Below the pieces are notes generated by a model. It was not told the DNA's origin. It was given only the letters and a program-made list of their open reading frames with translations, and searched no databases. From Oscillospiraceae bacterium (lineage in GTDB: Bacteria; Bacillota_A; Clostridia; Oscillospirales; Oscillospiraceae), in the NCBI GenBank assembly GCA_017549325.1, contig JAFYVA010000064.1:1-12951 (forward strand): DNA of 12,951 bases, in the 5' to 3' direction. The translations under genes were made by a program, and so were the position numbers. Below, piece after piece: positions 1 through 6,412 of this stretch; position 1 is the first letter of the stretch, and every line of letters begins with the position of its first letter.

Positions 1-777
1 CGTCTGCACGAGTATAAGCGTCAGCTGCTGAACGTTCTGCACATCATCACCCTGTATCAGCGTCTGCAGGACGATCCCAACGCCATCACTCATCCCCACA
101 CCTTCCTGTTCGGCGCCAAGGCCGCGCCCGGTTACGCCGTGGCCAAGCGCATCATCCACCTCATCAACTCCCTCGCCAGAGAGATCAACAACGATCCCAT
201 CTGCAAGGATCGCCTGCAGGTGGTGTTCCTGGAGAACTACCGCGTCTCCATGGCCGAGATGCTGATGCCCGCCAGTGAGGTGAGCCAGCAGATCTCCACC
301 GCCGGCAAGGAGGCCAGCGGCACCGGCAACATGAAGTTCATGATGAACGGTGCCCTGACCGTTGGTACGCTGGACGGCGCCAACGTGGAGATGCACGAGG
401 TGCTGGGCGACGAGAATATGTTCCTCTTCGGCCTCCACGCCGACGAGGTGGCAAATCTCCGTCCCAATTACGATCCCCAGATGTTCTACAACCGCGATCC
501 TATGCTCCGCAACACCGTGGATATGCTCAAGCACGGTTTTGGCGGCGACAGCTACGAGGATCTGTGGCGCAGTCTGGTGATGCGCGACGAGTATCTGCTG
601 CTGGCCGATCTGCCCTCCTATGCCGCTGCTGAGCAGCGCATGGTGGAGACCTACGCAGACAGCGAGAAGTGGAATCGTATGAGCCTGCTGAATATTGCCC
701 GCAGCGGCATTTTCTCCGCAGACCGCTCCATCGCCGACTATGCCAACACCATCTGGCACGTGCCCTATCGCAAGTGA
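1..777 (+). CDS. glgP: Glycogen/starch phosphorylase, C-terminal part (5' end outside window)
   Basis: The frame is open from base 1 and gives 258 residues, the C-terminal third of a roughly 800-aa enzyme. The family releases glucose-1-phosphate from alpha-1,4-glucan ends with inorganic phosphate, using pyridoxal phosphate, in the cytoplasm. The fragment opens with RLHEYKRQLLN, then has KAAPGYAVAKRIIHLIN and the active-site block EASGTGNMKF...GTLDGANVE, all hallmark phosphorylase segments. The lysine of GNMKF (codon at 334-336, residue 112 of the fragment) is the expected PLP Schiff-base lysine. The Met at 139 is internal, since conserved sequence continues upstream of it. A strong hairpin terminator starts right after the tandem TGA TAA stops, so this is the last gene of its unit. 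Nothing in the visible part looks damaged. Identification is firm; the choice between glycogen and maltodextrin phosphorylase is not decided by this fragment. Confidence 0.96.
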   Translation, partial: RLHEYKRQLLNVLHIITLYQRLQDDPNAITHPHTFLFGAKAAPGYAVAKRIIHLINSLAREINNDPICKDRLQVVFLENYRVSMAEMLMPASEVSQQISTAGKEASGTGNMKFMMNGALTVGTLDGANVEMHEVLGDENMFLFGLHADEVANLRPNYDPQMFYNRDPMLRNTVDMLKHGFGGDSYEDLWRSLVMRDEYLLLADLPSYAAAEQRMVETYADSEKWNRMSLLNIARSGIFSADRSIADYANTIWHVPYRK

Positions 778-778
778 T

Positions 779-806
779 AAAAAAGACCCCATTCGGGGTC
801 TTTTTT
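779..806 (+). terminator. Intrinsic terminator of glgP
   Basis: Stem AAAAGACCCC (781-790), loop ATTC and GGGGTCTTTT (795-804), ending in a run of six T. It begins immediately after the glgP stop codons. The A-rich 5' arm would also give a U-tract on the other strand. Confidence 0.9.
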
Positions 807-820
807 ATTGTACAAGACAG

Positions 821-847
821 AAAAAAGACCGCCAAAGGCGGTCTTTC
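821..847 (-). terminator. Intrinsic terminator of the sufC-sufB operon
   Basis: Stem AAAGACCGCC (824-833), loop AAA and GGCGGTCTTT (837-846). Read on the minus strand it ends in a T-run about 20 bases past the sufB stop. With the hairpin at 779-806 it separates two convergent transcription units. Confidence 0.88.
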
Positions 848-866
848 GTTTTTATACTGTGTTCTT

Positions 867-1796
867 TTATGCCAAAAAGCCCTGCAAGATGGTGTTCTCG
901 GCTTCCTCGGGGCTCAGACCCAGCGTTTCCAGCTTCAGGAGCTGGTCGCCGGCGATCTTGCCGATGGCGGCCTCGTGGATCAGCTGTGCCTCGGGGCAGT
1001 TGGCCACGATGGCGGGGATGGACTGGATCTTGGCATCGCCCATAATAATGGAGTCGCACTGCACATGGCCGAAGCAGGCGGCGTTACCCACCATGCGGGG
1101 GTAGAAGATCTGCTCGGACTCATCCTGTGCAACGGAGCGGGAGATGACGCGGCCCTTGGCATCGGGGCCGTTGAGGTTGATGACCATGTCGCTCTCGGCC
1201 ACCTGCTTGCCGTGGGTCAGCAGACGCTCGGTGACCACCACCTCGCTGCCGGCCTCACAGTGGAAGGCCGTCTCGCGGCGGGTGGAGTCGATGCCGCGGA
1301 TCTGCACCGTGTCCATCTGCATAACGGAATTCTCGCCGATAAAGACCTCGGTCTTGGGGTTCATCACATTCTGTCCCGTCTGGCCGGGATCGTTCTCACC
1401 GTAGTGCTTCTCCGCGTAGCGCACGCGGGAGTTTTTACCGATGTAGAAGGTGTGGACGCCGTCGTGGCGGCTCTCGTTGCAGCCGGAGTTGTGAATGCCG
1501 CAGCCGGCCACGATCTCCACATCACAGTCATCGCCGATATAGAAGTCGTTGTAGACCATCTCGGAGAGACCGGACTTGCTGATAATCACGGGGATGAAGC
1601 ACTTTTCACCCTTGGTGCCATCCTTGATGCGGATGTCGATGCCCTCCTTACCGTCGGTTTTGGAGGAGATGGTAATATACTCGGTAGACTGACGGGCGGC
1701 GCAGCCGCTGTCCTTGCGGATGTTCAGTGCAGCGGTGGGGGTGCCGGTCAGGTCAGCAATTTTTTCCAGTAAGCTCTTATCCAGTTCGTTCATCAT
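867..1796 (-). CDS. sufB: SufB/SufD-family Fe-S cluster scaffold (SmsB-like)
   Basis: This 309-aa protein is the scaffold partner of SufC for building Fe-S clusters in the cytoplasm. It is much shorter than E. coli SufB (about 495 aa) and lacks most of the N-terminal region. The C-terminal core is typical: a beta-helix-like middle followed by VQCDSIIMGDA and AQLIHEAAIGKI. The Cys of QCDS (about residue 247) aligns with E. coli SufB Cys405, and the HE of LIHEA with its His433-Glu434. The start uses the first of two adjacent ATGs, 10 bases from an AAAGGAGG site at 1807-1814. It overlaps the sufC stop as ATGA, which indicates translational coupling. No sufD, sufS or sufU is nearby. The size and two-gene layout match the minimal SUF-like SMS systems known from archaea and anaerobic bacteria. 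The family call is firm; the SmsB subtype is inferred. Confidence 0.93.
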   Translation of the reverse strand: MMNELDKSLLEKIADLTGTPTAALNIRKDSGCAARQSTEYITISSKTDGKEGIDIRIKDGTKGEKCFIPVIISKSGLSEMVYNDFYIGDDCDVEIVAGCGIHNSGCNESRHDGVHTFYIGKNSRVRYAEKHYGENDPGQTGQNVMNPKTEVFIGENSVMQMDTVQIRGIDSTRRETAFHCEAGSEVVVTERLLTHGKQVAESDMVINLNGPDAKGRVISRSVAQDESEQIFYPRMVGNAACFGHVQCDSIIMGDAKIQSIPAIVANCPEAQLIHEAAIGKIAGDQLLKLETLGLSPEEAENTILQGFLA

Positions 1797-2536
1797 ACGG
1801 TAGCAGCCTCCTTTCTCTCGATCACGGGGCAGCCGCCCAGCGTGTCGGCCAAAATCAGGGGGAATATCTGCTCACAGTCGCCGCGGTGTGCGATCTCACC
1901 GTTTGCGATCACCACGATCTCGTCGGCCAGACGAATGATGCGCTCCTGATGGGAGATGATGATCATGGTGGCCTTGTCCTCCTGATGGATCTGCTCGAAG
2001 GTCTCGGTCAGACGGGCGAAGCTCCACAGGTCGATGCCGGCCTCAGGCTCGTCGAAGATCATCACATCGCTGCCGCGGGCCAGAATGGTGGCGATCTCAA
2101 TGCGCTTGACCTCGCCGCCGGAGAGAGAGACATCCACTTCGCGGTCGAGATAGTCGTTGGCGCACAGACCCACCTTGGTCAGATACTGGCAGCAGCGGTC
2201 CTTGCTCAGCTTCTTCTCACCGGCAGCCAACAGCAGCAAGTCGTTGACCGTGATGCCCTTGAAGCGGGGAGGCTGCTGGAAACCGTAGCTGATGCCCTTC
2301 TGGGCGCGCTCGGTGATGGAAAGGCCGGTGATGTCCTCGCCGTTATACAGGATCTTGCCGCCGGTGGGCTGCACAAGACCCATGATGACCTTCGCCAGCG
2401 TGGTCTTGCCGCCGCCGTTAGGGCCGGTAAAAACCACCAGACGGTGATCGGGAATGGTGATGGAGATATTCTTTAAAATGTCCACTTCCCCGTCGGGAGT
2501 GGAAACGCGATAGGAAATGTTCTGCAGTTCCAGCAT
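1793..2536 (-). CDS. sufC: SufC-type ABC ATPase for Fe-S cluster assembly (SmsC-like)
   Basis: A 247-aa soluble ABC ATPase that powers conformational change of the SufB-type scaffold. Visible motifs: Walker A GPNGGGKTT (38-46), Q-loop FQQPP (86-90), signature LSGGEVKRIE (138-147), Walker B VMIFDEPEAGID (158-169) and H-loop ISHQE (195-199). LSGGE followed by KRIE is typical of SufC rather than of transport ATPases, and no permease gene lies nearby. The start is MLELQNISYR at 2536, 8 bases from an AGGAGG site at 2545-2550. The open frame runs 16 codons further upstream, but that part resembles no SufC and has no ribosome-binding site. EAGIDLW replaces the usual DSGLD-type D-loop, and the C-terminal tail (LGGCPVIERKEAATV) holds a cysteine. 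The gene overlaps sufB by four bases. Identification is firm. Confidence 0.95.
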   Translation of the reverse strand: MLELQNISYRVSTPDGEVDILKNISITIPDHRLVVFTGPNGGGKTTLAKVIMGLVQPTGGKILYNGEDITGLSITERAQKGISYGFQQPPRFKGITVNDLLLLAAGEKKLSKDRCCQYLTKVGLCANDYLDREVDVSLSGGEVKRIEIATILARGSDVMIFDEPEAGIDLWSFARLTETFEQIHQEDKATMIIISHQERIIRLADEIVVIANGEIAHRGDCEQIFPLILADTLGGCPVIERKEAATV

Positions 2537-2574
2537 GGGGACCGCCTCCTTTGTTCCGGTATTTCCGCAGCTAT

Positions 2575-2612
2575 AGGATACCACACTTCGACAAATGAAG
2601 GTGTGACATTTG
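2575..2612 (-). promoter_or_regulatory. Possible sufC promoter with inverted repeat
   Basis: On the minus strand TGGTATCCT (2575-2583) fits an extended -10 element. No good -35 sits at the expected distance. Just upstream is an exact inverted repeat, CAAATG (2592-2597) and CATTTG (2607-2612) with 9 bases between, which could bind a regulator. This is weak evidence based on position and symmetry only. Confidence 0.3.
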
Positions 2613-2670
2613 CAACAGTTTTAAGAAAAGGGAAAGTATCCCCCTCAAGTCCAATATCTTAACAGAAGAT

Positions 2671-2708
2671 AGCGAAAAATGCAACGGGGGAGGCACCTAT
2701 TTTTCGCT
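2671..2708. repeat. Perfect 10-bp inverted repeat upstream of the 87-aa ORF
   Basis: AGCGAAAAAT (2671-2680) and ATTTTTCGCT (2699-2708) are exact reverse complements around an 18-base G-rich loop. The right arm ends 36 bases before the start codon at 2745. It could form a hairpin in the leader RNA or act as a DNA operator. It lacks the GC-rich stem of a strong terminator, so I leave its role open. Confidence 0.6.
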
Positions 2709-2744
2709 TTTGGCATAGTATGGCGCGGAAAGGAGCGATCATAC

Positions 2745-3008
2745 ATGGACAAATATGATGCCGCCATGGCGGCAAGCGTGTGGCAGCGGGTGAATCCGCA
2801 GGAGGATCCCTATCCCAGTGGAGAGCAGGGGCGGTTTGAGGGGATGATGCCGGTGCAGAATATGCCCGCTGTGCCGGAGCGACCGCTGCGGCCTCAGCCG
2901 GCTCCGCCGCCCGTCAGCGGGGGAGGGGAGCTGTACCGGGGGCTGCTGCGGGAGGAAGTGCGCCATATGCAGCAGGTGCTCGCCATGCTGGAAAATGCTC
3001 TTGCGTAG
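2745..3008 (+). CDS. Small hypothetical protein with Pro-rich linker and C-terminal helix
   Basis: I do not recognise this 87-aa protein. The start ATG at 2745 is 9 bases after AAAGGAG (2729-2735); an upstream in-frame ATG at 2679 lies inside the leader inverted repeat and is less likely. The N-terminal segment (MDKYDAAMAASVWQRVNP) looks helical. Residues 36-58 are rich in proline (PVQNMPAVPERPLRPQPAPPPV). The end, ELYRGLLREEVRHMQQVLAMLENALA, is a predicted amphipathic helix with E-H pairs, a little like the first helix of ferritin-like proteins. There is no signal peptide and no membrane segment. It lies 56 bases before the HD-domain gene on the same strand and may share its transcript. A truncated ferritin-like protein is one possible reading, held weakly. 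Confidence 0.72.
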   Translation: MDKYDAAMAASVWQRVNPQEDPYPSGEQGRFEGMMPVQNMPAVPERPLRPQPAPPPVSGGGELYRGLLREEVRHMQQVLAMLENALA

Positions 3009-3064
3009 GCATTTTTTCCGTGATAAAATAACAGTACTATACAAAAGAACGGAGGCATACCCCG

Positions 3065-3640
3065 ATGAAACAGATCATCTCCCGTGAAGTCGCGCTGAAT
3101 GCTCTGCGCGAGTACAACAAAGAACCCTTCCACATCCAGCACGCCCTGACGGTGGAGGGTGTTATGCGCTGGTATGCCAACGAGTTGGGATACGGCGAGG
3201 ATGCCGATTTCTGGGCTACCGTGGGTCTGCTGCACGACATCGACTACGGTATGTGGCCCGATGAGCATTGTCTCAAGGCTCCCGAGCTGCTGGAAAAGGC
3301 GGGCTGCGATGCCGAGTTCATCCACGCCGTCTGCTCCCACGGCTACGGTCTGTGCTGCGATGTAGAGCCCGTCCACGAGATGGAGAAGGTGCTCTTCGCC
3401 GCCGACGAACTGACGGGCCTGATCGGTGCAGCCGCCCGTATGCGTCCCAGCAAGAGCTGCAAGGATATGGAGCTGAGCAGCCTGAAGAAGAAGTTCAAGG
3501 ATAAGAAGTTCGCCGCCGGCTGTTCCCGCGACGTCATCAACACCGGTGCTGAGCGTCTGGGCTGGACGCTGGATGAGCTGCTGGACAAAACGCTGGAGGC
3601 GATGCGCTCCTGCGAGGACAGCGTGGCCGCCGGTATCTGA
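3065..3640 (+). CDS. HD-domain metal-dependent phosphohydrolase family protein
   Basis: A 191-aa cytoplasmic protein of the HD superfamily, whose members hydrolyse phosphoester bonds using metals held by His and Asp. The pattern is complete: His26 in HIQHALTVEG, the HD pair in GLLHDIDYG (His57-Asp58), His92 in CSHGYG and Asp114 in AADELTGL. The sequence fits the stand-alone HD hydrolases common in Clostridia. The HD core covers residues 20-120; residues 125-150 are Lys-rich (SLKKKFKDKKF). The start ATG is 9 bases after GGAGG (3051-3055). A TACTAT element at 3035-3040 could be a -10, but I see no convincing -35, so read-through from the 87-aa gene is possible. The substrate cannot be named. 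It ends at a terminator shared with the convergent hrb-like gene. Confidence 0.85.
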   Translation: MKQIISREVALNALREYNKEPFHIQHALTVEGVMRWYANELGYGEDADFWATVGLLHDIDYGMWPDEHCLKAPELLEKAGCDAEFIHAVCSHGYGLCCDVEPVHEMEKVLFAADELTGLIGAAARMRPSKSCKDMELSSLKKKFKDKKFAAGCSRDVINTGAERLGWTLDELLDKTLEAMRSCEDSVAAGI

Positions 3641-3648
3641 GTGCAACA

Positions 3649-3682
3649 AAAAAAGACCGCCCTCCCAGGGGCGGTCTTTTTA
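3649..3682. terminator. Bidirectional terminator between convergent genes
   Basis: Stem AAAAGACCGCCC (3651-3662) and GGGCGGTCTTTT (3669-3680) around a short loop, with A-run and T-run flanks. It serves the HD gene on the plus strand and the flavin reductase-rubredoxin gene, whose stop is at 3690, on the minus strand. Confidence 0.9.
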
Positions 3683-3689
3683 TATCCTA

Positions 3690-4322
3690 TCAGGCGGTCT
3701 TTTTCACAAACTTTTCGCCGGGGCAGCGGCACAGGGGGCAGATGTAACCCTCGGGCATCTCGTCCTTCTCGTAGTGATAGCCGCAGATGGGGCAGACCCA
3801 ACCCTCGTCGCTGCTCATGGTGCGGTACACGGAAGCGGTGGGAGGAGCGGCGAACTTACCCTTCTCCAGGAACTCGTCCATGGTCAGCAGACGGCTGTCA
3901 TTCACCAGCTCGCCCTCCACGGCGTCGCAGATGAAGAGGTAGAAGTTGCCGATGTCCACCTTCTCCACCACCTTCAGGCTCACCCAGGCGGCGCCCAGAG
4001 CGGGCAGATAGGGGTTGCCGTTACCGTCGCGGGAAACCTCGAGACCGGCAAACTTATCTGACACGCGGCCGGACTTGTAGCCGAAGACCTTGAGCACGTC
4101 GCGGTCGGCACCTTCGGCCACCATGGTGACGGCGACGGTACCGGAGGCGAGGATCGCGTCGGCGGTGCGGTTATCCTTGTTGACGGTGATGGTGCACTTG
4201 CGGGGATTGCCGCTGGTGACCTGGGCAAAGGAACTGATGAGGCAGCCGTAATCCTTACCGTCCTGTGCCACGCCCAGTACATACAAACCGTAGTTCAGTT
4301 TCTCGAAAACAGCTCTGTTCAT
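3690..4322 (-). CDS. hrb: High-molecular-weight rubredoxin (flavin reductase-like domain fused to rubredoxin)
   Basis: A 210-aa fusion protein. Residues 1-150 match flavin reductase-like FMN-binding domains, seen in SSFAQVTSGNPRKCTITVNK, the Thr-containing NRTADAI segment and FGYKSGRVSDKFAGL. Residues 172-206 form a compact rubredoxin knuckle, GWVCPICGYHYEKDEMPEGY followed by CPLCRCPGEKF. The Fe ligands would be Cys177, 180, 195 and 198, and an extra Cys200 is present. In Moorella thermoacetica a protein of this architecture (Hrb) passes electrons from NADH to a flavodiiron protein for NO or O2 reduction. No flavodiiron or rubrerythrin gene is visible here, so the partner is unknown. The start ATG is 7 bases after GGGAG (4330-4334). 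The family call is firm; the electron-transfer role is known for homologues and inferred here. Confidence 0.9.
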   Translation of the reverse strand: MNRAVFEKLNYGLYVLGVAQDGKDYGCLISSFAQVTSGNPRKCTITVNKDNRTADAILASGTVAVTMVAEGADRDVLKVFGYKSGRVSDKFAGLEVSRDGNGNPYLPALGAAWVSLKVVEKVDIGNFYLFICDAVEGELVNDSRLLTMDEFLEKGKFAAPPTASVYRTMSSDEGWVCPICGYHYEKDEMPEGYICPLCRCPGEKFVKKTA

Positions 4323-4382
4323 TGTCGTTCTCCCTTCAAAATCTGTGATATGTTGTGTTGTTGTGTTACGTTTTACATATTT

Positions 4383-4410
4383 ATTATGTCACGAATTTCG
4401 GAGAAGTAAA
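4383..4410 (-). promoter_or_regulatory. Promoter of the hrb-like gene
   Basis: On the minus strand TTTACT (-35, 4405-4410) and CATAAT (-10, 4383-4388) are 16 bases apart, matching sigma-A consensus at 4/6 and 5/6 positions. The predicted start lies about 55 bases before the coding start. Confidence 0.5.
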
Positions 4411-4426
4411 GTCGTAATTGCAACAC

Positions 4427-4455
4427 TTGAAAATTTTTCTTCTGCGGGTTACAAT
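4427..4455 (+). promoter_or_regulatory. Promoter of the DUF2461 gene
   Basis: TTGAAA (4427-4432) and TACAAT (4450-4455) are separated by 17 bases, close to sigma-A consensus. Transcription would start near 4462, about 30 bases before the ATG. It lies back to back with the hrb-like promoter. Confidence 0.75.
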
Positions 4456-4491
4456 AGCGGACAAGAAAAAAGACAACGGAGGTGCAAAACC

Positions 4492-5187
4492 ATGTTTCAG
4501 GGCTTTACCGATGCAGCCGTAGATTTCATGTGGGGCATCCGCTTCAACAACGAGCGGGGCTGGTTCATGGAGCATAAGCAGGTGTATCAGGAGGCACTTT
4601 TGCAGCCTGTGAAGGAGTTGGGTGCAGAGGTGTACGAGGCTGTACATGAGATGCTGCCGGACGAGCCGCTGATGTTGAAGGTATCCCGCATTTATCGCGA
4701 TGCCCGCCGTTTGTTTGGTCGCGGCCCCTATAAGGATCACCTGTGGTGGTGCATCCGCACGGGGGATAAGGACTGGACGGGCCGCCCCACCTTTTGGTTT
4801 GAGATCGCGCCGGAGTATTACAGCTACGGTCTCGGCTTCTGGGCACCTGCGGCAGCGTTGATGACGGCCTACCGCCAGCGCATCGATGCCCACCCCGAGG
4901 AGCTGCTGGCCCTCTCGCGGCAGTTGGAACAGGACGGCATCTTCACCTTGCAGGGTGAAGAATACGCCCGCAGCCGCGGTCAGGTCTGCGAGGAACTGCG
5001 TCCGTGGTATCAGAAGAAGGGCTTGTCCCTTGCGTGGGAAGGACCGCTGGATGAGCGGATCTACTCGCCCCAGCTGGCCGAGGATATCATTGCGGGCTTC
5101 CGCAAGCTGCTGCCTTTTTATCAGTATTTCAGTGCCATCCACGCCTCCGTGCCCGCGGAGCAGTTGGAGAAGAACAGGGAGAGATAA
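4492..5187 (+). CDS. DUF2461 (TIGR02453) family protein
   Basis: A 231-aa protein of the DUF2461 family, whose biochemical role is unknown. Family landmarks are the N-terminal FNNERGWFMEHKQVYQE (about 18-34, compare the usual NN-x-R-x-WF then K-x-x-Y) and SRIYRDARRLFGRGPYKDH (65-83, compare RIYRDxRFSxDKxPYK). A central aromatic stretch (FWFEIAPEYYSYGLGFW) follows. The length matches the family. The ATG at 4492 is 8 bases after GGAGGT (4478-4483) and downstream of a good promoter; the frame is open further upstream, but that part overlaps the promoter. No signal peptide or membrane helix is present. RRLFGRG replaces the RFSKDK consensus, a divergent form. The gene appears monocistronic. Confidence 0.87.
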   Translation: MFQGFTDAAVDFMWGIRFNNERGWFMEHKQVYQEALLQPVKELGAEVYEAVHEMLPDEPLMLKVSRIYRDARRLFGRGPYKDHLWWCIRTGDKDWTGRPTFWFEIAPEYYSYGLGFWAPAAALMTAYRQRIDAHPEELLALSRQLEQDGIFTLQGEEYARSRGQVCEELRPWYQKKGLSLAWEGPLDERIYSPQLAEDIIAGFRKLLPFYQYFSAIHASVPAEQLEKNRER

Positions 5188-5207
5188 AAAATCGACAGAT
5201 AAAGAAA

Positions 5208-5242
5208 ACGCCCCCTCCGCCCGAAAAGGGCAGAGGGGGTGT
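5208..5242 (-). terminator. Terminator of the 7265-5269 block (possibly bidirectional)
   Basis: CCCCCTC (5211-5217) and GCCC (5219-5222) pair with GGGC (5228-5231) and GAGGGGG (5233-5239) around a GAAAA loop, with one mismatch. On the minus strand the hairpin is followed by TTTTCTTTAT. On the plus strand the tail is not U-rich directly after the stem, so it suits the minus-strand block better. Confidence 0.72.
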
Positions 5243-5268
5243 GAGGGTTAACTATTATTATTTGACAT

Positions 5269-5709
5269 TCAATTCTCAAGAAAAAGTAGAGAACCCTCGG
5301 TAATCTGTGGAATATCAGAAAACGAAATGCCCAAAGAAAGAGATGTGTAATAAAAATCTTCTATCCAAATTGAGGAAGAAAAAATTTCGTTACACGGAGA
5401 CCATCCAGCTTGCATCAACATGGATAGATTTACAAATGTACCATCGCGTCCGATATAATCTGAAGGGCGAGAACAAGATGATGACTGTATAGGAATGGAG
5501 TGGCTTCCTGTACGAAGAGAGGAAGATGATAGAAGTTGCTCTAAAGGACAAGGTTCAATCGAGATTGCCATCAAAACAAGCGTGTCATCGGATTTGGAGA
5601 TAAAGCCCATAGCATGTCCTCTCCAATCGCCTATTTGAATAGACACATTTTTTAGAGCAGAAACATTAGCGATTTGGTTAGTAAAAAAATCAAGGGTCTT
5701 AAATGTCAT
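5269..5709 (-). CDS. Orphan hypothetical protein, AT-rich
   Basis: I do not recognise this 146-aa product. It has no signal peptide and no clear membrane helix. The N-terminal half (KNVSIQIGDWRGHAMGFISKSDDTLVLMAISIE) reads like an alpha/beta protein; the middle (about 60-82) is a serine-rich, low-complexity stretch. The ATG at 5709 lies 25 bases after the stop of the upstream secreted-protein gene. No Shine-Dalgarno sequence precedes it, only an A-run, so translation may depend on coupling to that gene, or the true start may differ. Base composition is clearly more AT-rich than in the core genes. It shares strand and spacing with 5735-6343, which argues for a real coding sequence, but the frame could be degraded or spurious. 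Confidence 0.5.
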   Translation of the reverse strand: MTFKTLDFFTNQIANVSALKNVSIQIGDWRGHAMGFISKSDDTLVLMAISIEPCPLEQLLSSSSLRTGSHSIPIQSSSCSRPSDYIGRDGTFVNLSMLMQAGWSPCNEIFSSSIWIEDFYYTSLSLGISFSDIPQITEGSLLFLEN

Positions 5710-5734
5710 AGAAATACTTTTTTTTATTCGCCGT

Positions 5735-6343
5735 TTAGTTAACAGTAATCACTTGCGTAAAATAAGCAGTATAAAATGCAATGTAATCGCCCATAGCATT
5801 TCCTGTTAGACGATCAGCCCGCATATACATTGTTTCGATATTAGAAGTTGTATGAAATGTGTTTATATCTCGACTGCCAGAAGACTGCCCATTTGCATAT
5901 ATGGTTCTTGTTCCCTGATCAACAATTGAACCAGTAGAGCTTGTTTTTCTCAATACGTAGTTTTCGACATAGATGCTGTAAAGAGGTATATCACCACGCC
6001 ATATAAAAGTTAATCTGTATAGTCCGTTTTCACCACCAGTATAATTAGAGACGACCCAAGAATAGCTTACTGTACCTACGAGATTTCGGGTTCCATCAGG
6101 ATTTTCTTCGAAAACAGTAACTTTCGTTCCCGCTAATCCATCAGGTTCAGTATAGCTACTCTTTTCATACGAGAGCTGTGAAGAATTATGCTTGTCTAAA
6201 CCAAATTCAAGGATAACACCATTGTTGTCCACGATGTTAACGGTGTCAATATTAGCCGATGTAGTCTCTGCCGCCCATGCGGGGACACTGAGGGACAGGC
6301 ACATCGCAAGTGCCAAGAGAAGGGATAAGAATTTCTTTTTCAT
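5735..6343 (-). CDS. Secreted protein of unknown function
   Basis: A 202-aa protein with a clear Sec signal peptide: MKKK, a hydrophobic core FLSLLLALAMCLSLSV, then PAWAAET with a likely cleavage after AWA or WAA (about residue 24-25). No lipobox or sortase motif is seen. The mature part is rich in beta-prone sequence and Tyr, Thr, Ser and Asn (VSYSWVVSNYTGGENGLYRLTF, YSIYVENYVLRKTSS, YIAFYTAYFTQVITVN), suggesting an all-beta extracellular domain. It contains no cysteine after the signal peptide. I recognise no family. The start is supported by AAGGAGG at 6350-6356, 6 bases from the ATG. It follows the other exported protein after 69 bases on the same strand and is probably in its operon. The DNA is AT-rich, unlike its neighbours, so recent acquisition is possible. 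Confidence 0.85.
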   Translation of the reverse strand: MKKKFLSLLLALAMCLSLSVPAWAAETTSANIDTVNIVDNNGVILEFGLDKHNSSQLSYEKSSYTEPDGLAGTKVTVFEENPDGTRNLVGTVSYSWVVSNYTGGENGLYRLTFIWRGDIPLYSIYVENYVLRKTSSTGSIVDQGTRTIYANGQSSGSRDINTFHTTSNIETMYMRADRLTGNAMGDYIAFYTAYFTQVITVN

Positions 6344-6412
6344 AAATTTCCTCCTTGTGACATTGTATGGTGTGTCGTGTTAATTTTGTGTTGGATTTTT
6401 ATCTAGTTGGCG

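Noticed and set aside
139..777. Met at 139 as the start of a short phosphorylase
   Set aside because: Conserved phosphorylase sequence (RLHEYKRQLLN, FLFGAKAAPGY) continues upstream in the same frame to base 1, so the gene is cut by the window edge.
669..1772. Plus-strand 367-aa open frame opposite sufB
   Set aside because: It is antisense to a clear SufB gene, its sequence is a low-complexity Ala/Val/Leu/Gly/Asp mix typical of shadows of GC-rich genes, and no ribosome-binding site or homology is apparent.
1727..2476. Plus-strand 249-aa open frame opposite sufC
   Set aside because: Antisense shadow of a gene with complete ABC ATPase motifs.
5307..5492. Plus-strand 61-aa open frame in the AT-rich region
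   Set aside because: GTG start without a ribosome-binding site or promoter, and basic low-complexity sequence; the minus-strand frame there fits the operon better.
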